From CAZSLZ01 sp964607865 (GTDB taxonomy: Bacteria > Vulcanimicrobiota > JAJTBE01 > CAZSLZ01), in the NCBI GenBank assembly GCA_964607865.1, contig CAZSLZ010000057.1, positions 1 through 18,973 of the forward strand: 18,973 bases of DNA, given 5' to 3'. This document shows positions 7,128 to 15,059 of this stretch, one piece after another. Below the pieces are notes generated by a model that did no database searches, was not told the DNA's origin, and saw only the letters and a program-made list of their open reading frames with translations. The position numbers were made by a program, and so were the translations under genes. How positions within the stretch are numbered: position 1 is the first letter of the stretch; every line of letters begins with the position of its first letter.

Positions 7128-9317
7128 TTAAACTTCCACTTCCTCCAATATTTCCTTTTCCAGGTTATTCACTTCCTCGGTATGTTCCTCTTCAGGTATT
7201 TCCTCAATTCTGAAAGTCATGGTGTTATCCCAGGTATCGCCGGCTTCCAGCTTCAAAACCCAGGCAGGAACCACTACCGTTGACTGGTAAACCTCATCGT
7301 AATCCTTCATGGTGCGGGAAATGGTTTCTATGGGAAAATGAAGCATCCTCGATTCCTGTCCGAAGTCCATTATCAGCTGGTATCTTCGATGGCCGTCCCT
7401 CAGAATAATATCTTCAAAATCTTTCAACACCCCGTACTGGTCAAGGGGAATCCTTTCCGATTCTATCCTGGTTTCCTCTTCCTCAATCACTTCTCGGTTT
7501 ACAATAATATAATTGGTTTCCGGTTCCCTGGAAAGGAATGAAAAATCCAGCTCACAGTAGAAATCCAGCTCCAGCTCTTCCTCAGAATTATTAATGACCC
7601 AGTATTGAACCGAGAAACTATTTCCGTCACTGGGCACAAAGTAAGTTTTTTCAATTTCCAGGGGGCATTCCCTGCCCTCTTTTTTTATGAACCCCTTGCG
7701 GGAAAGGGTCAGAATTGCCTTGTCATCTTTTTCTGATGTAAATATTTCATAGGGATTTTCTATAAAATCTCCCAGTTCTTCAAAATCTCCGCTTTTAAAC
7801 CGTTCAACTTCAACCGGCTGTGAAGTGAAATGATCGATAAAACTGCACCTCCGATATTTATCATATTCCAGCTTTTTCTTTAACTTTTCAGCCTTTTCGG
7901 GCTGATCTTCCAGCTCGTTCACCAAGTTTTCATGATACACTTCCTTCCGGCGGGTTAAGGTATCGCAAAGATTAACTGCCAGGGGTTTGTAATCCAACTC
8001 ATACAGAGATCCGCCCAGGTGAGGGAAAAAGCCCAGTTTCAGGTTGGCGGTGTTTATTATAACCTCGTCCCTGAAATCCCGGTTTAAGTCCATAGCCCGG
8101 ACTTCCTTATATGGTTCTCCCTTGAAAAATTCTTCATCAGCCATGTTTTCCGCCCGGATGAGGCATTCGTGAATCTTATGCCGTAAATGGGGTAGATAAA
8201 TTCCGCCGAAAACTCCGTGCCAGTATGCGCAGTTGCACTGGGCCCTGAAAAGCCAGTCCTGGGCTTCTTCCCTGGCCCGGGTAACCATTCTTTGAACCTT
8301 TTCGCTGATATACAGGGCATTTTTCTGCATCTGGTTGGACTCGGGATATTTCACCAGGAAATTCCGCCAGAAACCTCCCCGGATAAAATCTTCATATTTC
8401 TTTAATTTTTCATTTTCCCTGATTTCCCCATTAAATTCCTGAACCAACCGGGCTTTTTCTGCGGGTAACGCCCAGGTACTCATTTCAAAATAGGAAGCTG
8501 TGGGCAGATAAATAAGCCCTTTTGGGGGGTATAACTGCATATATTCATTAAAGGTGATAACTTTGAGCCAATCCTGGTTTTCTTTTATAAGTGCAAAGAA
8601 TTTATCCAGCCAGTTTTCTTCCCATACAATTTTATGGGTATCTGGCCATTCGCCGAATTTTTCCCCGTCGTCGGCAAAGACCGCCAATCTGTCTCCTTTT
8701 TCGTCAGCCTGATTTTTCAAAAATTCAATAACTTCTTCTGGGCTGTCGTGGGGAATTTTCCATCTCAGTTTTCTGTTGATGGGAAATACGCAAAGGGGAT
8801 GGCCCTGTTCATCGGTGACATAATGGCCGAAAATATCATTTTCATCCAGGCCTGCTGCCCGGAAATGATATTCATCAAGGACAGTATAACCAATCCCTGC
8901 CAATGAGAGGGGTTTGGGCAGGGAAGGTTCCCAGATTCGTTCGGCGCACCACATTCCTGTAGGTTTCTGATTAAACTCCGTTTTTATCGCCCGGTTCATC
9001 TTTTTAACCTGGCTGATCTTGTCCCTATCGGAAATATTCGATAGAATTGGTTCATAATATGCGCCGGATAGCATTTCAACCTGGCCGTTTCTACATAGTT
9101 TCTGAAGTTTCTGTAGCCAACCAGGCTGGTTTTCCTTGAGATAATCGAGTAAATAACCTGAATAATGAAGCGCCGCCCTTATGTGAGAATTCCGCTCCAG
9201 GCATTCCAGAAAGGGCAGGTATGCCTTTTCATAAGCCTGGTCTATAATATAGTCAAAATTTCCCACGGGCTGGTGATTATGAAAACCCAGGGCCAAAAAA
9301 ATTGATTTTTCGCTCAT
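7128..9317 (-). CDS. Glycoside hydrolase family 57 alpha-amylase / 4-alpha-glucanotransferase
   Basis: A 729-residue enzyme acting on alpha-1,4-glucans such as glycogen or maltodextrin. The GH57 catalytic barrel is at the N-terminus: HNHQP at 13-17, GAYYEPILSNI near 85-95, GMWCAERIWEP at 121-131 with Glu126 as the expected nucleophile, and VFADDGEKFGEW at 213-224 with Asp216 or Asp217 as the acid. The spacing from Glu126 fits the Thermococcus litoralis glucanotransferase pair (Glu123, Asp214). The C-terminal half is a beta-rich region like the DUF1925/DUF1926 domains of that subfamily, including MWVINNSEEE-like strands near 590 and an acidic tail. No signal peptide is seen, so it should act in the cytosol. 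The start has AAGGAT upstream. Amylase versus transferase activity cannot be settled from sequence. Confidence 0.88.
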   Translation of the reverse strand: MSEKSIFLALGFHNHQPVGNFDYIIDQAYEKAYLPFLECLERNSHIRAALHYSGYLLDYLKENQPGWLQKLQKLCRNGQVEMLSGAYYEPILSNISDRDKISQVKKMNRAIKTEFNQKPTGMWCAERIWEPSLPKPLSLAGIGYTVLDEYHFRAAGLDENDIFGHYVTDEQGHPLCVFPINRKLRWKIPHDSPEEVIEFLKNQADEKGDRLAVFADDGEKFGEWPDTHKIVWEENWLDKFFALIKENQDWLKVITFNEYMQLYPPKGLIYLPTASYFEMSTWALPAEKARLVQEFNGEIRENEKLKKYEDFIRGGFWRNFLVKYPESNQMQKNALYISEKVQRMVTRAREEAQDWLFRAQCNCAYWHGVFGGIYLPHLRHKIHECLIRAENMADEEFFKGEPYKEVRAMDLNRDFRDEVIINTANLKLGFFPHLGGSLYELDYKPLAVNLCDTLTRRKEVYHENLVNELEDQPEKAEKLKKKLEYDKYRRCSFIDHFTSQPVEVERFKSGDFEELGDFIENPYEIFTSEKDDKAILTLSRKGFIKKEGRECPLEIEKTYFVPSDGNSFSVQYWVINNSEEELELDFYCELDFSFLSREPETNYIIVNREVIEEEETRIESERIPLDQYGVLKDFEDIILRDGHRRYQLIMDFGQESRMLHFPIETISRTMKDYDEVYQSTVVVPAWVLKLEAGDTWDNTMTFRIEEIPEEEHTEEVNNLEKEILEEVEV

Positions 9318-9366
9318 AATTAATCCTTCCCAAAATGCAAAGTCAATAATTATCTATTTCAATTCC

Positions 9367-9392
9367 AGTTAACGGCTTCCTTCCGGTTAACT
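9367..9392. promoter_or_regulatory. Imperfect inverted repeat upstream of the GH57 gene
   Basis: AGTTAACGG (9367-9375) and CCGGTTAACT (9383-9392) form a 9-bp stem with one bulged G around a CTTCCTT loop. It lies about 50 bases before the GH57 start and has no T tract on either side, so it is not a terminator. An operator or mRNA structure is possible. This is inference from symmetry alone. Confidence 0.3.
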
Positions 9393-9421
9393 TCAAACAT
9401 AACAGGAAAAACAGCACAAAA

Positions 9422-9461
9422 ATAACGGAGGAAAGACGTTTTCATAAACATTCTTTCCTCC
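9422..9461 (-). terminator. Probable terminator of the gltX-recJ-apt run
   Basis: A 10-bp perfect stem, GGAGGAAAGA (9427-9436) with TCTTTCCTCC (9452-9461), closes a 15-base loop about 30 bases after the apt stop. On the minus strand it is followed by GTTATTTTTG, a short and interrupted T tract, so termination may be partial. The stem carries a GGAGG core by coincidence of sequence. Confidence 0.55.
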
Positions 9462-9491
9462 TGTTAATTTATTACAGTATTTAATTTGAAA

Positions 9492-10025
9492 TCAGTATTT
9501 GATTACCGATACCACATCATAACCTTCCAGTTTATCCCGGCCGTTTAAAAATGTAAGTTCAATAAGAAAAGCCAGGCTTTCTACTTTAGCCTGTAGTTTT
9601 TCCACCAATTGGGCAGCAGCCCTTGACGAACCACCGGTGGCAATAAGGTCATCAAGAATAACCACTTTATCTCCTGGTTTCAGCGCATCTTTATGCATTT
9701 CAATGGTATCCTTGCCGTATTCCAGTTCATAAGACTGGTCAATGGTTTCGCAGGGGAGTTTGCCGGGTTTTCTCACCGGGATAAACCCTTTTCCCATTTT
9801 GTAGGCTAATGTGGCGCCGAATATGAATCCCCTGGATTCCACTGCCACTATGTAATCAAAATCCCTGCCTTTCAATGAATGTTCCAGTGCATCTATGGAC
9901 ATTGCCAGGGCCTCGGGGTCCTTCAACAGGGTGGTTATATCCCTGAAAATGACTCCTTTCTGGGGCCAATCGGGAAGGTCTCTGATTCTTTCTTTTAAAG
10001 TAGTTTCAACAACAGCCGGGTTCAT
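9492..10025 (-). CDS. apt: Adenine phosphoribosyltransferase
   Basis: A 177-residue cytosolic purine salvage enzyme that converts adenine and PRPP to AMP and pyrophosphate. The PRPP-binding motif VVILDDLIATGGS is at residues 121-133, with the AVESRGFIFG segment at 61-70 and the flexible-loop region RKPGKLPCETI near 85-95, all typical of Apt. Length is normal. Translation is likely coupled to recJ: the stop of recJ is three bases before the apt ATG, and the apt GGAGG lies in the last recJ codons. The recJ-apt order is known from Bacillus and relatives, where relA often follows; here a hairpin and the GH57 gene follow instead. Confidence 0.96.
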   Translation of the reverse strand: MNPAVVETTLKERIRDLPDWPQKGVIFRDITTLLKDPEALAMSIDALEHSLKGRDFDYIVAVESRGFIFGATLAYKMGKGFIPVRKPGKLPCETIDQSYELEYGKDTIEMHKDALKPGDKVVILDDLIATGGSSRAAAQLVEKLQAKVESLAFLIELTFLNGRDKLEGYDVVSVIKY

Positions 10026-10037
10026 TGGTTATCCTCC
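10025..10037 (-). promoter_or_regulatory. apt ribosome binding site inside the recJ end
   Basis: On the minus strand GGAGG (10037-10033) forms part of the last two recJ glycine codons. It is followed by the recJ TAA (10031-10029), CCA, and the apt ATG. The arrangement makes translational coupling likely. Confidence 0.8.
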
Positions 10038-12563
10038 TTCATTTGAATTAATTACCTGTAAAACGTTCTCCTTGAACTGATCAAGACTGGGTTTCAAGTA
10101 TAATTCCTTGAGTTGATAAAAAATCTCTTTTTTCTTAAGTTGATTTTTATAGGTGGGGGAATTTTCCAGATCCTGTTTCCCATTCTTTTTTAAAATAAAG
10201 CTGATTTCTTTCTTTTTATTCTGGAATTCCAATAAGCCTATCTCTGAAAAAACCTTCAGGGCAAGATGAATAGTGATTGCCTGAATCAAATTATCTTTCA
10301 ATGCCCGGGCTACCTGCTGGGGCTTGATCTGAACATACGAGGTAAAGGAACCTGTTTTTTCCAGATATTTATAAATTTTCAGAAGTTTTTCCCGCTCCGG
10401 CGCCAACATTTCCTGGTTGCTCTCTTCTCTCATTACATCATAATAGTTAAACAGGGTATGCACTCTGCGCAGGCCAGGCGCCCTGAAGTAGTCCATTACG
10501 AAATGATCCCACAAATAAGGGGGATGATACAGAATTAATTCCCGGAAATCTATGTCTGCATCATAGTGATCGTAAGGCGAAATATATATTTTGGCGCCGA
10601 ATTCATCGGGGGAAACCTTGTCTTTCAATAGATTGACACAATTAATACCCTCCTGTTTCAGGTTCTTTGTTATGACTTCCATCTGGCGCCGGCTCCGGGT
10701 CAGAACCAGGCAATCCTTTCTTCCCCGATACAGCTCCTTTATATATTTACGGCGGTTAATTACGCCTCGCGCATCAATAAGCCTCCACTGAACCTCTTCC
10801 CCGGTTTCTTCGCTATCCGAAGAAATAGCCACTTGATCCAGTCCGGTTATTATACGGTAACACTCACGATCAGGCTGTAAAATTTCCTGTATTTTCATGG
10901 ATGGTTCGCATTGATTATTCCATAAATCCACATCCAGGTTGTATAGCAGGTCGTAATAAAGATCTTCGTATGAAATATCGCTGATTTTGGAACCCATTCC
11001 GAAGGCTATTCCTTTAACATCTCGGCCGTCAAAGGTTGCCCAGATTTTTAAATGCTGTTCATTTTTACCCACCGGAGAAATCGACTGAATTTTGGTTCGC
11101 CTGGATAAAAACATGGGTTTTGGGTTACCCTCGCCAAAAGGCGCAAGTATTTCCAACTTCTGGGCTGTTTCCAGGTTAACCTGGGAAGGTTTCAACTCGG
11201 CATCGACTCGTAGAGGTTTGAAGCTGTGGGAGAAAAACTTTTCCTGGTTGACCACAGTTTCCAATTCCGATATATTGGTTTCTTCAATAGAAAACCCCCC
11301 CGCCAGTTGGTGCCCTCCAAAATGCATTAAATGTTCCTGGGCCCCTTCCAGGGCAGCATAAACGCTGTAATTATCGTGGCAACGGGCTGAACCCCGCCCC
11401 ACACCCACTTCATCTATGCTTATCAAAAATACCGGGCGTTTGAAAGACTGGGAAAACCGGGAAGCTACAATTCCTATTACACCCTGGTGCCAACCCCTGG
11501 AGCTTAAAACCCAGGCTTTTTTCGACAGCATTTCGGGGTTTTCATTAATTTTCTGCTCAATCTCTTCTTTTATCAGGTTTTCAATCTGCTGGCGTTCCTC
11601 GTTCATTTCCACCAGTCTCTGGGCCATCTGGCGGGCAGTTTCCACATCTTCTTCCAACAAAAACCGAAGAGCAAACTCGGCGTTGTGAATTCTGCCGGCA
11701 GCATTGATTTTGGTGGCAATTATAAAACTTATATCCCAGGGGGACAGGTTGCTCCGGTTTACTCCCGAAACTTCCAGTAACTGGGAAATACCGGGGTGTT
11801 TCCGTTTCTCCAGCAGATTCAGGCCAGCTTTTACTATCAACCGGTTTTCACTGGTCAGGGGTATGACATCCGCCACTGAACCCACCGCTGCCAGATCCAG
11901 AAAATCCTTCCAGTCATCTCGCCCCAATTTCTTATAGATAGCCTGAATCACCTTGAAGGCTACCCCCGCGCCTGACAATTCCTTGCAGGGATAAGTTTCT
12001 CCGGGTTTCTTCAAATTTATAAAAGCTTCCGCCGAGGGCTGGGGATCGGGCACTTCGTGGTGATCCGTAATGATAACCTCAATACCCTGCTCCCGCGCCA
12101 GGTTTACTATATCATGGTTGCTGGACCCACAGTCCACGGTTATAATCAGGCTTACTTTCAATTCCACTGCCTTTTGAACCGCCTCCGTGGAAAAACCGTA
12201 GCCCTCGTCAAAACGGTCGGGAATATAAAAATCCAGTTTTCCACCAATGCGGGAGAGTGATTTTATCATAATTGCTGTGGATGTAACTCCGTCGGCATCA
12301 TAATCACCATGAATTAAAATCTTGTTGCCCTGGTTAATATGATCCAATATTAAACTGACAGCTTTATCCATATCTTCTATTAAGAAAGGGTCATACATAT
12401 CATCCAGGTTTCCGTGAATAAACAACCGGGCGTCATCGGGGTTGCTTATACCCCGGTTAACCAGGATCCGGGCAATAAGCGGATCCAGGTTCAGGGCTTT
12501 TATCAATTTTTCAATTTTTTCCCAATCGGGCTTTACAATCTCGTAACCGTTGCTGGGTAACAT
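10029..12563 (-). CDS. recJ: Single-stranded-DNA-specific exonuclease RecJ
   Basis: An 844-residue 5'-3' single-strand DNA exonuclease of the DHH superfamily, used in recombination and base-excision or mismatch repair. Metal-binding motifs are visible: HGDYDADGVTST at 85-96, VDCG at 143-146, ITDHHEVPDP at 166-174, and DLAAVGSVADVIPL at 223-236. The DHHA1 domain has GRGSARC near 389 and FGGHQLAGGFSI at 415-426. An OB-like domain and a long extension of about 300 residues follow. The extension makes it much longer than E. coli RecJ and similar to or longer than the Bacillus form; no nuclease motif was seen in it. The ATG has only a weak AGAAAGAA upstream, 26 bases after the gltX stop. Confidence 0.94.
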   Translation of the reverse strand: MLPSNGYEIVKPDWEKIEKLIKALNLDPLIARILVNRGISNPDDARLFIHGNLDDMYDPFLIEDMDKAVSLILDHINQGNKILIHGDYDADGVTSTAIMIKSLSRIGGKLDFYIPDRFDEGYGFSTEAVQKAVELKVSLIITVDCGSSNHDIVNLAREQGIEVIITDHHEVPDPQPSAEAFINLKKPGETYPCKELSGAGVAFKVIQAIYKKLGRDDWKDFLDLAAVGSVADVIPLTSENRLIVKAGLNLLEKRKHPGISQLLEVSGVNRSNLSPWDISFIIATKINAAGRIHNAEFALRFLLEEDVETARQMAQRLVEMNEERQQIENLIKEEIEQKINENPEMLSKKAWVLSSRGWHQGVIGIVASRFSQSFKRPVFLISIDEVGVGRGSARCHDNYSVYAALEGAQEHLMHFGGHQLAGGFSIEETNISELETVVNQEKFFSHSFKPLRVDAELKPSQVNLETAQKLEILAPFGEGNPKPMFLSRRTKIQSISPVGKNEQHLKIWATFDGRDVKGIAFGMGSKISDISYEDLYYDLLYNLDVDLWNNQCEPSMKIQEILQPDRECYRIITGLDQVAISSDSEETGEEVQWRLIDARGVINRRKYIKELYRGRKDCLVLTRSRRQMEVITKNLKQEGINCVNLLKDKVSPDEFGAKIYISPYDHYDADIDFRELILYHPPYLWDHFVMDYFRAPGLRRVHTLFNYYDVMREESNQEMLAPEREKLLKIYKYLEKTGSFTSYVQIKPQQVARALKDNLIQAITIHLALKVFSEIGLLEFQNKKKEISFILKKNGKQDLENSPTYKNQLKKKEIFYQLKELYLKPSLDQFKENVLQVINSNEGG

Positions 12564-12589
12564 AATTTATTATCAATTCTTTCTATTAA

Positions 12590-14074
12590 TCAACTGGAAT
12601 GGTATCGTTTTAAAAATTCAACTGCTTTATCCAATCTATCCAAAACAGTATCTTTTCCCAATAACACCATTACATCAAATAAAGGGGGCGTACTGACCTG
12701 GCCCGAAATAGCCAGCCTTACTGGATGAATCAATTTGCCCGCGGATTTGTCCAATTCCAGAGCATAATCGCGTAAAATTTGTTCCAGGCTCTCAATATCA
12801 AATCCTTCCAGTTTTTCAATTCGCCGGCGATACTCACCCAGAGCTTCAATTAAAAATTCCTGTTTGAAATGTTTCTTGATTCCTTTAGGATCATAACTCA
12901 CCACATCGCTGAAATAATATTCCAGGCTCTGGGCCAATTCTGCCAGGGTCCGGGCCCTTTCTCTGTACAATCTGATTATTTCTTCCCACCATTGGGGGCT
13001 TTTAGAGGAAATATCAAAACCCAGGTTGGCAAGAAATGGCTTCAACCTGGCTGAAATCTCCCTGGAAGACAGCATCTTCATATATTGGCTGTTCATCCAT
13101 AACAATTTCTGTTCGTCAAAAACTGCAGGATGGCGGGAAATGCCATCAAGTGAAAAGGCTTCAATAATTTCTTCAACCTTCATTATTTCCCTGTCATCCT
13201 TGGGGGCCCATCCCAGCAGCGCCATAAAATTCAACAGAGCTTCCTTCAAATAACCCCGGTCCTTGTAGTCAAGAAGATGAACCGCGCCTTTCCGTTTGGA
13301 AAGTTTGGTCTTGTCAGTATCCAGAATAACCGGTATATGACAGAAAACCGGCCGGGAAAAGCCCAGAGCGTCAAAAAGCAGGGCCTGCTTATGGGTATTG
13401 CTCATATGTTCGTCTCCGCGAATCACATGGCTGATTTCCATTAAATAATCATCCACCACCACAGCAAAGTTATAAGTGGGGATGCCGTCGGATTTTATAA
13501 TAACAAAATCATGAAGATCCTGGTTCTGAAAAGCAACTTCGCCTTTTATCCGATCCTGAATCAAGGTTTCCCCTCTGTCAGTAACTTTGAACCGGATACA
13601 GGGGATGCGTCCCTCCTGGCGATACTCCTGCATTTCTGTATCGGCCAGCTTTCGGCAATGTCCCTGATAACCGGGGTCATTTCCTTCTTTTCTTGCTTCC
13701 TCCCTTTGATTCTTTAATTCCTCAGGGGTACAGAAACAAAAATATGCCTTGCCTTCCTCTACCAGTTTCTGGGCAAACTGCGAGTACAGGGGCAGCCTTT
13801 CCATTTGAAAATAAGGCCCGTAATTGCCCCCAACTTCGGGACCTTCATTCCAGTTCAGGCCAATCCATTTTAAATCGTTAAGCTGGCTTTCCAGAAAAGC
13901 CTGTTCAGAACGCTGCTGATCCGTATCTTCAATTCTTAATATAAAACAACCCCGGTTCTTCCGGGCAAACAGCCAGTTGAACAGCGCGGTCCTGAATGAA
14001 CCCACGTGAAGCCTGCCCGTGGGGCTGGGCGCAAAACGCACCCTTATATTATTTTTTGAACTTGTCCCTGTCAT
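12590..14074 (-). CDS. gltX: Glutamate--tRNA ligase
   Basis: A 494-residue class I aminoacyl-tRNA synthetase that charges tRNA-Glu (and possibly tRNA-Gln in organisms with the amidotransferase route). RFAPSPTGRLHVGS at 13-26 holds the HIGH motif as HVGS, and KLSKRKG at 257-263 is the KMSKS loop. CFCTPEE with Cys113 and Cys115, plus Cys140, mark a partial zinc site. VIRGDEHMSNTHKQ near 217-230 and the helical anticodon domain at the C-terminus are typical. Length is normal. The start lacks a strong ribosome binding site (the upstream sequence is ATTAGAAACT), but no internal start keeps the active-site motif. It leads the gltX-recJ-apt run and is divergent from the DUF4062 remnant. Confidence 0.96.
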   Translation of the reverse strand: MTGTSSKNNIRVRFAPSPTGRLHVGSFRTALFNWLFARKNRGCFILRIEDTDQQRSEQAFLESQLNDLKWIGLNWNEGPEVGGNYGPYFQMERLPLYSQFAQKLVEEGKAYFCFCTPEELKNQREEARKEGNDPGYQGHCRKLADTEMQEYRQEGRIPCIRFKVTDRGETLIQDRIKGEVAFQNQDLHDFVIIKSDGIPTYNFAVVVDDYLMEISHVIRGDEHMSNTHKQALLFDALGFSRPVFCHIPVILDTDKTKLSKRKGAVHLLDYKDRGYLKEALLNFMALLGWAPKDDREIMKVEEIIEAFSLDGISRHPAVFDEQKLLWMNSQYMKMLSSREISARLKPFLANLGFDISSKSPQWWEEIIRLYRERARTLAELAQSLEYYFSDVVSYDPKGIKKHFKQEFLIEALGEYRRRIEKLEGFDIESLEQILRDYALELDKSAGKLIHPVRLAISGQVSTPPLFDVMVLLGKDTVLDRLDKAVEFLKRYHSS

Positions 14075-14275
14075 AGTTTCTAATATTTAGGTCGAAAACA
14101 TTTTTTTCCTTCCCTGAACCCTTTTTAATAATAAACAGTGGGAATAAAGTAAAATTATCAAAGAACCCAGCCCGATGAAACACAGAAATGAATAATAATT
14201 ATCTCACCATGCCCAGTAAAGGTTTGTCATAAATTTTCACGAATGTTAAAAACAACTTTCATAGAGAGGTCAGTT

Positions 14276-14623
14276 ATGCCCCGGCCCACCAAAGCATTCA
14301 GAATTTTTATAAGCTCAACTTTCAGCGATTTCGAAAAGGAAAAAAACGCCCTGCAGAAAAAGGTTTTTCCTAAAATCAGAGCCAATTGTGAAAATAACGG
14401 TTTTAAATTCCAACCCATAGACCTTCGATGGGGAGTAACCCACGATGCAGCTTTGAACCAGAAAACCATGGACATCTGCCTGGAGGAAATCCGCCACTGC
14501 CAGAAAGTTACCCCCCGCCCCAATTTCCTGGTTCTTCTGGGGCAAAGATATGGCTGGCGGCCTTTTCCCACAGTTCCTCAGAATTTCTATTTTGTGTTTA
14601 TTATAAAAAAGAAAAACAGGTAA
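14276..14623 (+). pseudogene. DUF4062 N-terminal remnant of a STAND/NACHT-WD40 type gene
   Basis: A 115-residue open frame beginning with a clean DUF4062 domain: FRIFISSTFSDFEKEKNAL near residues 8-26, QPIDLRWGVTHDAA near 46-59, CLEEIRHC, and FLVLLGQRYGWRPFP to about residue 97. Such domains normally open long proteins with a central NACHT/STAND ATPase and C-terminal WD40 or TPR repeats, used as sensors in signalling and defence. Here resemblance stops near 14580; the frame then reads a Lys-rich tail and a stop. The next bases carry WD40-like sequence in another frame, so the centre appears deleted. The ATG at 14276 has AGAGAGGT upstream, so the short protein may still be made. It could conceivably be a functional small protein, but decay is more likely. 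Confidence 0.78.
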
Positions 14624-15009
14624 AACAAATAAGCAGTAAAGGAGAAGAAATTCTTTTAACCGATTTTGACAATCCACCGGCTGGCATAAAATATTCTGCC
14701 TACCTTACTTTTGTAAAGATTATTCCCAACACCAGTTTTCTGGCAGTGGGTTACGATACCGGCGTTGTGGAATTGAAAACCCTCCAGTCGCTGAGAATTA
14801 TATGGAAAGAACAGTTACATAAAAGTTCGATATTCAAAATTAATTGTTCTGAAGGCGGTAAATATTTATTAATCCTGGGTAATGATCAAAAAATGCAGGT
14901 TATTGATATTTTAACCGGAAGAATAATTGTATCAAAACCCTTTGGGTTTTTACCCAGAGATGGCGGGTTTATAGAAAACCGCCGGCTTATCCTGGCGATT
15001 CCCGGCTAA
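14584..15009 (+). pseudogene. WD40-like C-terminal remnant of the same gene
   Basis: About 140 codons open in a different frame from the DUF4062 piece, with no good start codon or ribosome binding site. The translation has repeat-like beta-propeller blades: TSFLAVGYDTGVVELKTLQS, then GGKYLLILGNDQKMQVIDIL, then a third partial blade ending at a stop in ILAIPG. This is what the last blades of a DUF4062-NACHT-WD40 protein would look like. An internal deletion with a frame change near 14575-14595 explains both pieces; a simple frameshift does not, because the ATPase region is absent. WD40 assignment is by pattern only. Its end is 11 bases before an ATG of the RyR gene frame. Confidence 0.65.
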
Positions 15010-15059
15010 AAATTCCTGAAATGCAATTTAAAACTACAAGGTTAATCTGGGAGGATTAC

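Noticed and set aside
14428..14583. Treating the whole 14428-15009 frame as one gene
   Set aside because: Its first 50 codons overlap the DUF4062 domain in another frame and look like noise; only the part after about 14584 is WD40-like.
15021..15059. ATG start of the RyR gene 13 codons upstream
   Set aside because: No ribosome binding site precedes it, while TTG 15060 has GGGAGG five bases away. The upstream start remains possible.
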